NCBI RefSeq assembly: GCF_000754815.1 | Contig: NZ_KN150747.1 | Coordinates: 2,201,908-2,265,907, forward strand | DNA: 64,000 bases | Direction of reading: 5' to 3' | DNA from: Yersinia ruckeri ATCC 29473 | Lineage (GTDB): Bacteria; Pseudomonadota; Gammaproteobacteria; Enterobacterales; Enterobacteriaceae | Part shown: positions 1-8,560 of the stretch, one piece after another | Position numbering within the stretch: position 1 is the first letter of the stretch | Layout of the letters: each line of letters opens with the position of its first letter | Program-made: the position numbers and the translations under genes | The notes under the pieces: model-generated | What the model saw: only the letters and a program-made list of their open reading frames with translations | Databases searched by the model: none | What the model was told of the DNA's origin: nothing

Positions 1-113
1 CGGTCATGATATCCCGCCTGCATCAGCAAGTTTGGCAACAGCCGGAAGTCTATGCACAGTGGGCGGAATTTTATCGCCAGTTACCGCAGAATGAAAAGGC
101 CATGCCTCGCTAG
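1..113 (+). CDS. 3' end of an unidentified gene (partial)
   Basis: An open frame enters from the left edge and stops with TAG. The visible tail is about 36 residues, rich in Gln, Trp and Tyr, and ends in KAMPR. It is followed about 30 bases later by a strong hairpin terminator, which supports it being the true end of a transcribed gene. I do not recognise the family from this tail. Confidence 0.6.
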   Translation, partial: VMISRLHQQVWQQPEVYAQWAEFYRQLPQNEKAMPR

Positions 114-143
114 CTTATCCTCATATTCTTCAGTCATTATCAT

Positions 144-173
144 GGGCAATGTGTTCTGCACATTGCCCGTTTT
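144..173 (+). terminator. Rho-independent terminator after the left-edge gene
   Basis: Perfect 10-bp stem GGGCAATGTG / CACATTGCCC with a 5-base loop, followed by GTTTTAC. It ends the left-edge gene and could also end the small minus-strand frame that stops at 177. Confidence 0.75.
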
Positions 174-176
174 ACG

Positions 177-353
177 TTATTCATGCCTCACGAACGAGGT
201 TAACGCTCCACTTGCCAACGGCCTTTCATCTATGCGTAAAACGGTACTACTTTGCTGTTGCTTATCGGTGAGGTTTTCCAGGATATTATCGTGCTGTAAT
301 GGCAGGATCGCTGGATAGTCATTAGGGTTAGCCAGTCTGATCTTTATAATCAA
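177..353 (-). pseudogene. Short GNAT-like N-terminal remnant or small ORF
   Basis: A minus-strand frame of about 58 codons opens at a possible TTG and stops at TAA just before the terminator at 144-173. The start of the translation (IRLANPNDYPAILPLQ, then a stretch ending NLTDKQQQ) resembles the first strand and helix of GNAT acetyltransferases, where ANPNDY/ATPDDY is usual. The remaining ~20 residues do not continue a GNAT fold and there is no acetyl-CoA binding motif. It has no ATG and no clear ribosome binding site. It is either a decayed fragment or a divergent microprotein divergent from the VOC gene. The family assignment is weak. Confidence 0.3.
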
Positions 354-380
354 CCACGCTATTTCAGATGGAATTTATCT

Positions 381-779
381 ATGCTGCCAGTCAATTCGGT
401 CATGCGCGTTGCCAGACCGACGGATAATCTTGATGTTATCACTGAAATGTATTGTCAGGGTCTAGGTTTTCGCCTGCTGGGGAGTTTTGAGAACCATCAG
501 GGATTCGATGGCAGAATTTTAGGGCACCCTCACCATACCTATCATCTGGAGTTTACTCATCATCGCGGCTCTGTTGTCAGTGGTGCGCCGACACAGGATA
601 ATCTGCTGGTATTCTATCTAGCGGATCAGGAAGAATGGCACGCACAGTGTCGAGATATGCAAACTGCCGGTTTTCAGATTGTAACCGCCTACAATCCTTA
701 TTGGGATATCAATGGTAAATCCTTTGAAGATATAGACGGTTATCGGGTGGTGTTACAGCAGCGTCCCTGGCCACTGTAA
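381..779 (+). CDS. VOC-fold (glyoxalase/dioxygenase superfamily) protein, YycE-like
   Basis: A 132-residue protein with the paired beta-alpha-beta-beta-beta modules of the vicinal-oxygen-chelate superfamily. The first module opens with VMRVARPTDNLDVITEMY and GLGFRLLGSF. The second has the FQIVTAYNPYWDINGKSFED stretch, ending in a strand DIDGYRVVLQQ that is typical of the closing VOC strand. His54/His60 and a late Glu/Asp are possible metal ligands. The length is normal for a single-domain VOC protein. Substrate is unknown; such proteins include metal-dependent isomerases and antibiotic-binding proteins. It stands alone and is followed by a terminator shared with the convergent transporter gene. 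Confidence 0.75.
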   Translation: MLPVNSVMRVARPTDNLDVITEMYCQGLGFRLLGSFENHQGFDGRILGHPHHTYHLEFTHHRGSVVSGAPTQDNLLVFYLADQEEWHAQCRDMQTAGFQIVTAYNPYWDINGKSFEDIDGYRVVLQQRPWPL

Positions 780-787
780 ACGAGCAT

Positions 788-823
788 AAAAAAAGCCAAC
801 CTAACATCGGGCTGGCTATTTTT
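788..823. terminator. Bidirectional terminator between VOC gene and POT transporter
   Basis: Stem AGCCAACCT / GGGCTGGCT (9 bp with two wobble or mismatched positions) is flanked by an A-run on the left and ATTTTT on the right, so it can serve both convergent genes. Confidence 0.7.
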
Positions 824-838
824 CCGCATCAGATGAAG

Positions 839-2362
839 CTACGCCGTTGGCGCGCTACCTTGGGTGTTATTCATCATCCGACGAATAGGTACAATCAGCA
901 GAATCAGGATTGCGGCACAGATGACCAATGCAATAGAGCAGCGGGCAAACAGGGTTGGCAGCATATCCAACTGATCGGCTTTCACATGGCCACCAATCAG
1001 CCCAGCGGCCAGATTACCCAGCGCCGAAGCACAAAACCACAGACCCATAACCTGCCCACGCATTCTGTCTGGTGCCAATAGTGTCATGGTCGCCAGCCCA
1101 ATCGGGCTAAGGCAAAGTTCACCCAGCGTCAGCATCAGAATACTGCCTACCAGCCAGAGCGGGGAAACCCCTTCACCCGTGGTCAGCACATGCTGTGCGG
1201 CCAGCATCATCACACCAAAACCGGCAGCGGCACAGAGAATACCGATAACAAATTTGGTAATACTGCTTGGACGGATGCTTTTTTTCGCCAGTGCAGGCCA
1301 GGCCCAGCTAAATATCGGTGCCAGCAGAATGATAAATAGGGCGTTAACCGATTGGAACCAAACGGTCGGGATTTCAAAACCCATCACCATGCGGTCAGTG
1401 TAATCATTGGCAAACAGGTTGAATGAGGTTGGTTTTTGCTCAAAAGCTGACCAGAAGAACGCGGCTGAAACCAGCAGGATAAAGCATACCAGCAACCGTG
1501 CTTTATCTTTACGGCTTAAACCAGCCAAGGCAAACAGATAGACAAAATACAGTGTGACCGAGGCTGCGATCAGGTAAACCAGTGTACCGGCAACCAATAC
1601 CGGATTAATTACAATTACGCCTTGAGTAACCAGAATAACCACCGCAGTCAATGCAACCATGGCTGCACCAACCCACTTGGCGACATTCTTACGTTTGACG
1701 GTAGGGCGGTTCCAACTGGAATCCATACCGACTTCAGCATCATAGCGAGTCATGGACGGAATCACGAACATGCGAAAGGTTAATAATGCGACTAACATGC
1801 CGACGCCGCCGATGCCGAAGCCCCAGTGCCAGCCGTGGGTGCGCAATAGCCATCCTGATAGCAGTGGCGCAATAAAGGAACCCATATTGATTCCCATATA
1901 GAACAGCGAGAAACCGCCATCGCGACGAGCATCACCCGGTTTGTAAAGGGTGCCGACCATCACGGAAATACAGGTTTTGAACAGGCCGGTTCCCAAAACG
2001 ATAAAGACCAGACCGATAAAGAACATCTCATTGCCGAAGAAGGCGGACAGGGCGATGGAAAGGTGGCCCAACGCAATCAGGATTGAGCCATACCAGACGG
2101 CCCGTTGTTGTCCTAGCCAGTTATCGGCCAGCCAGCCACCCGGCAATGAGGCGAGATACAAGCTACCGGCAAAAATACCGACGATGGCAGAAGCCTGTTC
2201 ACGCGGCAGACCTAAACCACCGTCATAAACCGTGGCAGCCATAAATAGGATCAGCAGTGGGCGGATGCCGTAAAATGAGAAACGTTCCCACATCTCGGTG
2301 AAGAACAGCGAACTGAGGGGATAGGGATGGCCAAAGAATGTTTTAGTATTAGAAAATTGCAT
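839..2362 (-). CDS. POT/PTR family proton-dependent oligopeptide transporter
   Basis: A 507-residue inner-membrane protein with about 12-14 hydrophobic helices. It imports di- or tripeptides using the proton gradient. The family signature ExxERFxxYG is present near the N-terminus (E23-MW-E26-R27-F28-SFYG), and FFGHPYPLSSLFFTEMWERF matches the DtpT/POT type better than the E. coli DtpA subgroup. GTGLFKTCISVMVGTLY matches the second conserved POT loop, where 'GxGLxKxNxS' is usual; Cys replaces the common Asn. The ATG sits at the start of the conserved region, with only a weak upstream AGGAAGA-like site. It is a single-gene unit. The exact substrate range is not visible. Confidence 0.9.
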   Translation of the reverse strand: MQFSNTKTFFGHPYPLSSLFFTEMWERFSFYGIRPLLILFMAATVYDGGLGLPREQASAIVGIFAGSLYLASLPGGWLADNWLGQQRAVWYGSILIALGHLSIALSAFFGNEMFFIGLVFIVLGTGLFKTCISVMVGTLYKPGDARRDGGFSLFYMGINMGSFIAPLLSGWLLRTHGWHWGFGIGGVGMLVALLTFRMFVIPSMTRYDAEVGMDSSWNRPTVKRKNVAKWVGAAMVALTAVVILVTQGVIVINPVLVAGTLVYLIAASVTLYFVYLFALAGLSRKDKARLLVCFILLVSAAFFWSAFEQKPTSFNLFANDYTDRMVMGFEIPTVWFQSVNALFIILLAPIFSWAWPALAKKSIRPSSITKFVIGILCAAAGFGVMMLAAQHVLTTGEGVSPLWLVGSILMLTLGELCLSPIGLATMTLLAPDRMRGQVMGLWFCASALGNLAAGLIGGHVKADQLDMLPTLFARCSIALVICAAILILLIVPIRRMMNNTQGSAPTA

Positions 2363-2823
2363 AAAGTCTTCCCATAGAAGTCGCCTATAAAAATTGGGCT
2401 GTGGTGTCAGTGAATCAACGTACCTGGTTCGCGTTAGTGCTGCCGTTGAGCGTCAGAGTTAAGGCAGTCACTAAAATAACGAATGATCGTTTTAACACTC
2501 TATATAATAGTATTTAACTCCATAATAACGTTGCTTTGGTTTTCTACGATGCTTATATCCCATTTTTTAGATGAAAAGTCGATATACATCTCGTTTTTTA
2601 GAGTTATATTTTTGCGTGAGGATGGTTTTTTGCCCCCGCTTTTTTAGTGATTGCCGTGAGCGGTGATGTTAACTTGTTTGTTGTTTTTTAAGGGATTATG
2701 TTGAGCGGTAAGAGGGTTTTTTACGTCTGTTTTTCAGCGGAATAAAAAAATCTTCAGTAAAAGAGAGTAAAACGTCGGTTTTAGGCGAATTGGGCAGGGT
2801 ACTGGCGTTTTAATTAAGTCTAT
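2363..2823. other. AT-rich intergenic region upstream of the transporter
   Basis: About 460 bases without a supported gene. It is AT-rich with several T6-7 runs. It presumably holds the transporter promoter, including TATAAT-like sequence near 2503-2512, but no operator was recognised. Confidence 0.5.
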
Positions 2824-2967
2824 ATGAGCTTTATTCAGCAAAAAACGTCGGCAAAAGTGATTTATCTCCTGCCGGAAAATGAGGATTGTCAGTGGGTGTT
2901 TTCCCGCCCTAAAGGGCGAGAATGGCGACTCTATGCAGGCCGTAATCATCCCGGCGACGTTTTATAA
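2824..2967 (+). CDS. Small hypothetical protein, 47 residues
   Basis: An ATG-initiated frame encoding 47 residues (begins MSFIQQKTSAKVIYLL, contains WVFSRPKGREWRLY, ends NHPGDVL). The composition looks protein-like, but there is no convincing Shine-Dalgarno sequence and an in-frame TAA lies just upstream. Its stop overlaps the end of the convergent YciI-family pseudogene: the shared hexamer TTATAA gives a stop on each strand. No family was recognised. It could be a real small protein or the tail of a decayed gene. Confidence 0.3.
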   Translation: MSFIQQKTSAKVIYLLPENEDCQWVFSRPKGREWRLYAGRNHPGDVL

Positions 2968-3245
2968 CCCCTTGAGAGCGGTGAGTGAGTCAGACGTCAT
3001 GGTTGGCGTAAATTCGATAACATCATAATGAGCAACGGCGTTAAATGGATCTTCTGCCAAAATAGCATCCAGTTCGTCACGTGGCAGCGCAATGGCAAAA
3101 ATAACACCGCCGGTGCGCGGATTTTTACGTCCAGAGGCCAAAAATATGCCTTGGGCGTAATAGTGATGTAGCCAGGCAATGTGGGCATCCAGATGTACAT
3201 CAACCTCTTCAACGGGCGATGATAAGTTAAATTAATAATATACAT
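2962..3245 (-). pseudogene. YciI-family protein gene with a one-base frameshift
   Basis: The first 12 codons read MYIINLTYHRPL, the normal start of YciI-like (dimeric alpha-beta barrel) proteins. After that the annotated frame becomes nonsense. Shifting by one base gives EEVDVHLDAHIAW, then LHHYYAQGIFLASGRKNPR, TGGVIFAIALPRDELD, AILAEDPFNAVAHYD and VIEFTPT, an intact YciI family core ending ALKGL-stop. The break fits loss of one G in TTG-GAA (read TTGAAG), at + strand 3210/3211. Restored length is 94 residues, normal for the family. Enzymatic role of the family is poorly defined. Either a true inactivating mutation or a sequencing error. Confidence 0.8.
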
Positions 3246-3408
3246 GGTAGGTCACTGTGGGAATAAGTTAAAGATAAACTCCCATGTTGATGGCTGATTG
3301 ACAACCCTTTTAGCAAGGTTTTTGTTTGTAGACGATAGTTTGCGGATGAAAAACTTGGCTGGACGTTTGGGGTGACGCCGGTGTTCGGCACCGACGTCGA
3401 TAAAGCCA

Positions 3409-4329
3409 TTATTCATATAACCGTGGCGCGCCTGCGGGACGTGTTTTGAAGCGACGGTGGAGCCACATATATTGATCCGTTGCCTGCTGAATTTCATTTT
3501 CGATCACTTTATTCATAAAAGCAGCGGCGGCTACATCATTTTCCAGCGGGAAATCTTCCACTGCCGGTTGTAGCGTGAGTTGGTAACCTTTGCCATCAGG
3601 CAGACGGCGCGGTGTAAATGGGATTACCGCGGGGTTAGCCATGCGAACCAGCAGGTAAGTTCCGGTTGTTGTGGCGGCATCGTCCACGGCAAAAAGAGGG
3701 ACAAACACGCTGCTACGTGGGCCGTAATCGTGATCCGGTGCATACCAGATAATCTCACCTTGCTTTAGGCTGCGAACCATACCTTTCAGATCTTTGCGAT
3801 CCAGCATGGATTTATTTGACCGTAAACGCCCCCAAGTCTGTATCCAGTCCATGGCTTTATTATCATGAGGCCGATAAACGCCAATACCAGGGTTATAAAT
3901 ACCGAAGATACGTGCACCCAATTCCAATGTGAGGAAATGCAAGCCAATCAGCAGGACGCCCTGACCTTTTTCCCGCGCGGTGTTAATATGTTCCAACCCA
4001 TTGATTTTACACCAGCGATTGATTCGCCAGTCTGGCCAGAACCAGGCCATTCCGGTTTCAAATAACCCCATGCCAACGGATTCGAAATTCTTGACCACTA
4101 ACTGGTCGCGCTCCGCTTTAGACATCTGTGGAAAGCACAGCTCTAGATTTCGTTCGGTAATATAGCGACGGCGTTTGAGGAACCGCATGGAGAAACGCCC
4201 CAGAGAGGTACCCATGGCATAAATCATCGGGTAGGGCAGTAAAACCAGTAAGTAGAGGATACCTAGGCCTAACCATGTTGGCCAGTATCGCGGGTGCAGC
4301 AATGCACGCTTAAAAGAAGGAACTTGCAT
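3409..4329 (-). CDS. lpxL: Late lipid A acyltransferase (LpxL/LpxP family)
   Basis: A 306-residue inner-membrane-anchored acyltransferase that transfers a secondary fatty acyl chain from acyl-ACP to the Kdo2-lipid IVA precursor. A hydrophobic N-terminal segment (about residues 17-42) is followed by the catalytic HX4E motif H131-FLTL-E136. Conserved blocks include [54 protein letters not shown] and [13 protein letters not shown]. Internal residues and divergence from trhO match E. coli lpxL. Yersinia literature often labels the homologue lpxP, so the chain preferred (laurate or palmitoleate) is uncertain. Independent promoter region shared with trhO. Confidence 0.88.
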   Translation of the reverse strand: MQVPSFKRALLHPRYWPTWLGLGILYLLVLLPYPMIYAMGTSLGRFSMRFLKRRRYITERNLELCFPQMSKAERDQLVVKNFESVGMGLFETGMAWFWPDWRINRWCKINGLEHINTAREKGQGVLLIGLHFLTLELGARIFGIYNPGIGVYRPHDNKAMDWIQTWGRLRSNKSMLDRKDLKGMVRSLKQGEIIWYAPDHDYGPRSSVFVPLFAVDDAATTTGTYLLVRMANPAVIPFTPRRLPDGKGYQLTLQPAVEDFPLENDVAAAAFMNKVIENEIQQATDQYMWLHRRFKTRPAGAPRLYE

Positions 4330-4750
4330 CGTATGCTCTCAGCTTCAGAGTGATCGTTTAAGACGGTGAATATTTACCTTATGGCTGTTATATCGGTGTT
4401 ACCAGTCTTACTATCAATAGGTTTATCTACCGTTTAAGGTAGCTTATTGTGGCATTTTTGCGCCATAACGGGAAAACTGACAGCATTAAAACACCATCCA
4501 AGTCACCATTGCCGGTGATTTGTGCAGTTTCGCATCCAATCTGTCTATCAGACAGACAGGATTAGCACTAATTTTGGCTTATATTTATCAGACTAACAAA
4601 TGCAGCCACACACTATAACCGGTTCTTACCGCTGTGTGATCCGCCAGTTTCAGGTATGATGTGCGCCGCGCGGGTTAACGCCTGCCATAACCGCAGTCCC
4701 ACTGCTCAAATATCTATCAGTAACCTCTTCGAAAGACAGGAAAGTACACC
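4330..4750. promoter_or_regulatory. Divergent promoter region lpxL / trhO
   Basis: About 420 bases between divergent genes. No supported gene is visible. The trhO side ends in GAAAGACAGGAAAGTACACC before the ATG, giving an AGGA ribosome binding site. I recognise no specific operator. Confidence 0.5.
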
Positions 4751-5812
4751 ATGCCAGTGTTACATAACCGAATTTCTAATGAGGAACTTAAAGCACGGAT
4801 GTTGGCCGAGACCGAACCCCGTACCACAGTTTCTTTTTATAAATACTTCAATCTAGATGATGCCAAAGCATTCCGTGACCACCTTTACAGCCAATTTGTA
4901 ACATTGGCTGTATTTGGCCGAGTGTATGTGGCGAAAGAAGGTATCAATGCGCAAATCAGCGTCCCGGCTAACCGCTACGAAGATTTTAAAGCGACGCTGT
5001 TTGCTTCGCATCCGGCGCTAGACCAGGTTCGCCTTAATGTGGCATTGGAAGATGATGGTAAATCCTTCTGGGTGCTACGAATGAAAGTACGCGAGCGCAT
5101 TGTTGCCGACGGTATTGACGATGACAGTTTTAATCCAGCGAATGTGGGTCATTATCTGAAAGCGGAACAGGTCAATCAGATGATTGATGACCCCAATACG
5201 TTGTTTGTCGATATGCGTAACCACTACGAATATGAAGTGGGCCATTTTGAAAATGCCATCGAGGTGCCTTCGGATACGTTCCGTGAGCAATTGCCGATGG
5301 CGGTGGATATGTTGCAGCAAGCCAAAGACAAAAATATTGTTATGTATTGCACCGGCGGTATCCGTTGTGAAAAAGCCAGCGCCTATATGCTGCATAACGG
5401 CTTCAAAAATATTTATCATGTTGAAGGCGGTATTATCGAATATGCCCGTAAAGCCAAAGAGCAGGGATTGCCGTTAAAATTTATCGGTAAAAATTTTGTT
5501 TTCGATGAGCGTATGGGCGAGCGTATTTCTGACCATGTGATTGCCCATTGTCATCAATGTGGTACGCCTTGTGATGCACATACCAATTGTCAGAATGACG
5601 GATGCCACTTACTGTTTATCCAGTGTCCAACCTGTGCCGCCAAGTTTGACGGTTGTTGTAGCGAGATTTGCCGTGACGAATTACAACTGCCTCGTGAAGA
5701 ACAGCGTGCCCGTCGTGCTGGCCGCGAAAATGGCGTGAAAATATTCAATAAATCAAAAGGATTATTACAAACGACCATGCACATTCCTGCACCTGAAAAA
5801 TCCGACGACTAA
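4751..5812 (+). CDS. trhO: tRNA uridine(34) hydroxylase, rhodanese family (TrhO/YceA)
   Basis: A 353-residue cytosolic enzyme of the family that makes 5-hydroxyuridine at wobble position 34 of tRNA, the first step towards 5-(carboxy)methoxyuridine. It has an N-terminal ferredoxin-like domain (about 1-100), a rhodanese domain (about 130-230) with active-site loop C200-TGGIRC206-EKASAYM, and a C-terminal Cys-rich region ([35 protein letters not shown]) probably binding zinc. Length and order match E. coli YceA. ATG follows AGGAAAG with ordinary spacing. Divergent from lpxL, as in E. coli. Confidence 0.95.
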   Translation: MPVLHNRISNEELKARMLAETEPRTTVSFYKYFNLDDAKAFRDHLYSQFVTLAVFGRVYVAKEGINAQISVPANRYEDFKATLFASHPALDQVRLNVALEDDGKSFWVLRMKVRERIVADGIDDDSFNPANVGHYLKAEQVNQMIDDPNTLFVDMRNHYEYEVGHFENAIEVPSDTFREQLPMAVDMLQQAKDKNIVMYCTGGIRCEKASAYMLHNGFKNIYHVEGGIIEYARKAKEQGLPLKFIGKNFVFDERMGERISDHVIAHCHQCGTPCDAHTNCQNDGCHLLFIQCPTCAAKFDGCCSEICRDELQLPREEQRARRAGRENGVKIFNKSKGLLQTTMHIPAPEKSDD

Positions 5813-5959
5813 AAAAACAAGCTAAAAGGATGAGTTTACGTTCAGCTCGGTAGCTATATTCGGTAAATTAAGTTTAATTTGAGGAATCGCTCTGTTATTT
5901 TCGATTCCTCATTTTTTTTATCATCATTTTCGATAATGGGCTTAATGCAAGGAAAAATT

Positions 5960-7012
5960 ATGGTTACGCCGACAGTCAGCAATAAAGGTCTACGAATCGT
6001 CGCCATGTTGGCTATGCTGGTGGTGATTATGGCTGGAATTAAAGCGGCATCGCCGATCGTAGTTCCCTTCCTATTAGCCATATTTCTCTCCATCGTGTTG
6101 AATCCAGTCGTCAGGCTACTGCAAAAAATAAAAATCCCCCGCACGCTGGCGATAGTCCTATTAGTAACGATGATTATTCTTTTAATGTCATTCGTGGTGG
6201 GAATGCTCGGTAGCTCATTGAATGAGTTTGCTCGCTCGCTGCCGCAGTATCGCGGCGTGATGCTGGAGAAAATTCGCGAGCTGCATGAGTTTGCCGAACG
6301 TTTTAATATCAATATGTCGGTCGATGATGTGATGAAGTATGTTGATCCTGGCGCAGCGATGAATTTTGTTACCCGGCTCATTAGCCATCTTTCCGGTGCC
6401 ATGACCGGCATTTTTCTGCTGTTGATGACTGTGGTCTTTATGTTGTTTGAGGTTGAGCGCTTGCCTTACAAACTGCAATTGATGTTTGATGACCCGATAA
6501 AAGGGATTGAGGTGCTACAACGCGCAGTCAAAGGGGTGACGCACTATCTGGTGATTAAAACCGTCATCAGCGTGGCTACCGGTATCGTAGTTTGGCTCTT
6601 TTTGGCATCAATGGACGTCCGCTTCGCCTTTATCTGGGGGCTGCTAGCTTTCTTACTTAATTATATTCCGAATATTGGTTCGGTATTGGCGGCTATTCCG
6701 CCGATTATTCAAGCATTATTGTTTAATGGCTTTGCTGATGCCCTGGTGGTTGCTGGCGGCTTTATTCTGATTAATCTGATTGGTGGTAACATCATCGACC
6801 CGCGCATCATGGGGAGAGGTCTGGGGCTATCAACGCTGGTGGTTTTCTTGTCACTGATTTTCTGGGGCTGGCTGTTAGGGCCAATTGGTATGTTACTCTC
6901 GGTTCCCTTGACGATTATCGCAAAGATTGCTCTTGAATTAACGCCGACGGGCCATAAGTTTGCGGTACTACTGGGTGATGGTCAGCCGGTATCTATTGAA
7001 ACCGAGTCATAG
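5960..7012 (+). CDS. tqsA: AI-2E family transporter TqsA
   Basis: A 350-residue polytopic inner-membrane protein of the AI-2E (UPF0118) family; E. coli TqsA is reported to control export of the quorum signal AI-2. Several N-terminal helices, an extracytoplasmic central segment (about residues 75-150) and a C-terminal helical bundle with LLAFLLNYIPNIGSVLAAIPP and IDPRIMGRGLGLSTLVVFLS are visible. The start is placed at the ATG preceded by AAGGA (MVTPTVSNKGL), which aligns with E. coli TqsA; an upstream in-frame ATG would add about 27 residues of unlikely sequence. A single-gene unit. Confidence 0.9.
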   Translation: MVTPTVSNKGLRIVAMLAMLVVIMAGIKAASPIVVPFLLAIFLSIVLNPVVRLLQKIKIPRTLAIVLLVTMIILLMSFVVGMLGSSLNEFARSLPQYRGVMLEKIRELHEFAERFNINMSVDDVMKYVDPGAAMNFVTRLISHLSGAMTGIFLLLMTVVFMLFEVERLPYKLQLMFDDPIKGIEVLQRAVKGVTHYLVIKTVISVATGIVVWLFLASMDVRFAFIWGLLAFLLNYIPNIGSVLAAIPPIIQALLFNGFADALVVAGGFILINLIGGNIIDPRIMGRGLGLSTLVVFLSLIFWGWLLGPIGMLLSVPLTIIAKIALELTPTGHKFAVLLGDGQPVSIETES

Positions 7013-7714
7013 GATAGAGTGTTTTGGGCGGAGTGGGGTGCGATAGTGGCCTCATTCTCCTGATAAGGTGAATCGGCGACTGGCCCCACTAGGTTTGCTA
7101 CGATAAAAGCGCTAGGTATAGAAGACAAAGAAGTCAATATCCCGCCGCAGGAGGATCAACTATAGACAGATATTCAACACCAGATGTTGGCGTACCTTAT
7201 TGATTAAAATTGAAAATAATTTATTGAGCATTGACGCCAACCAACCAGCGAAATCTGCAATAATTACAGTTAAATTTATTCTTGAAACAATCAGTTAGTG
7301 CTGTGACTCAGGGCGGGAAAATAATTGCATTCTCTACCTTTCTGGGTAATAAACGTAATGATATATCCATGCTGACAGTCGTAAGCCTCAGGTTTATTAC
7401 AACAAAGATATTAACGCTATTAGTTAATAACATGAATTATTACGACGATTATTATGTAACTATAAAAATGGCAACTTAATTTAATAAACTATTGAAGTTG
7501 GACAAATAAAATAACCCGGCTATGCATCACCCATCGGACAAGAATGAAATGGGTCATCGCCGGATTTTTAATTCCATTAGCAGCAATAGAAAAGTTTTTA
7601 CATTCAATGCTGAAAACTGATATTGAACAGAAAAATACGTTTAATAGATAGTGTGTAAAGATAGTTTGCCTATCTGACCCTTTTCTGGCGTCGGATGGAG
7701 AATGTAGGATTTTC
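7013..7714. other. Gene-poor AT-rich region between tqsA and regulator
   Basis: About 700 bases with no well-supported gene. Short frames exist near 7150-7295 and 7282-7479, but they lack ribosome binding sites or recognisable family features. The only firm element is a long imperfect hairpin at 7514-7564. Confidence 0.5.
7514..7564 (-). terminator. Terminator hairpin downstream of the atypical regulator
   Basis: A long imperfect stem with outer CCGGC/GCCGG and inner ACCCAT/ATGGGT arms. On the minus strand it is followed by GGGTTATTTTATTT, fitting termination of the regulator gene. Confidence 0.55.
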
Positions 7715-8308
7715 TCAATACAAATATTTAAATACGTTATAAATAAAGCAGAGCTCAAGCCTGTTTCTGACTTTTATTTTTTCGGTAATGTGCCTTTTAT
7801 GTGAATAGACGGTGCTATCACTGATATTCAGTTTTTTAGCAATGCGATAATTGGGCATTTCCGTCATCCAGTAGCACATCACTTTATGCTCCTGCGGACT
7901 GAATAACGATGATTGTGGTACGGTCTCCTGACGACGGTACAGGCCATCTGCGCTCTGCACATTAGTGATTGATTGTAATAATTCTGGTAAACGTCGTTTT
8001 GCCAATATGGATACAGACTCCGTTAAAGGGATGGGGGTATCACTGAAAGGATAGGAGGCATCCAGATAAATATACACTCTGGCTCGCGTACAGCAGGTGA
8101 TAAATTGTTCCAATAATGGGCAGTGCCCACCGTATCGACAATATTGGGTTAGATTAACCATTATTATCGTAGGATCGAAATCATCAATAACGATGGTTGC
8201 TTGCTCAACTGTTGCTACATCCATTAAATTGACAGATGACATACTATTTAGGTATTTATTTACACCAGAGCGAGTGTAATAACATTCGTCGATGATTAAT
8301 ATTCTCAT
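7715..8308 (-). CDS. LuxR-type response-regulator-like transcription factor (BglJ/RcsA-like)
   Basis: A 197-residue protein with an N-terminal receiver-like domain (about 1-120, starts MRILIIDECYYTRSG) and a C-terminal LuxR/FixJ helix-turn-helix (about 130-190: FSPQEHKVMCYWMTEM, YRIAKKLNISDSTVYSHKRHI). The usual phospho-acceptor Asp after the third strand is replaced: the strand reads IIMVNLTQY with Asn, so phosphorylation control is doubtful. This organisation resembles BglJ, RcsA and other auxiliary RcsB partners. Start chosen at the second Met because AAGGA lies 9 bases upstream. Target genes unknown; it follows solA on the same strand after 252 bases. Confidence 0.75.
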   Translation of the reverse strand: MRILIIDECYYTRSGVNKYLNSMSSVNLMDVATVEQATIVIDDFDPTIIMVNLTQYCRYGGHCPLLEQFITCCTRARVYIYLDASYPFSDTPIPLTESVSILAKRRLPELLQSITNVQSADGLYRRQETVPQSSLFSPQEHKVMCYWMTEMPNYRIAKKLNISDSTVYSHKRHITEKIKVRNRLELCFIYNVFKYLY

Positions 8309-8560
8309 GGTGTTACATCCTTGTCTCACGCAACCATACCCGGTCGCAAACGCGAATAAGTTAATCCTCTGGCAGGTTGAGCGTCAATTCGGGAATCGCG
8401 ATGAAAGTGTGTGGTATTTACGAATGGATAATGTGCGAAATATAATAAAATACAAAGTACATAGTAAAATAAATTAAACTAAATGTCAGGATAACATCTC
8501 CCATGACATCCTGATGTGACCGACATATCATGGGAAAATAACAATATGATAACGCGATGG

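Noticed and set aside
7282-7479. 65-codon plus-strand frame downstream of tqsA
   Set aside because: No ATG-proximal ribosome binding site and AT-driven composition.
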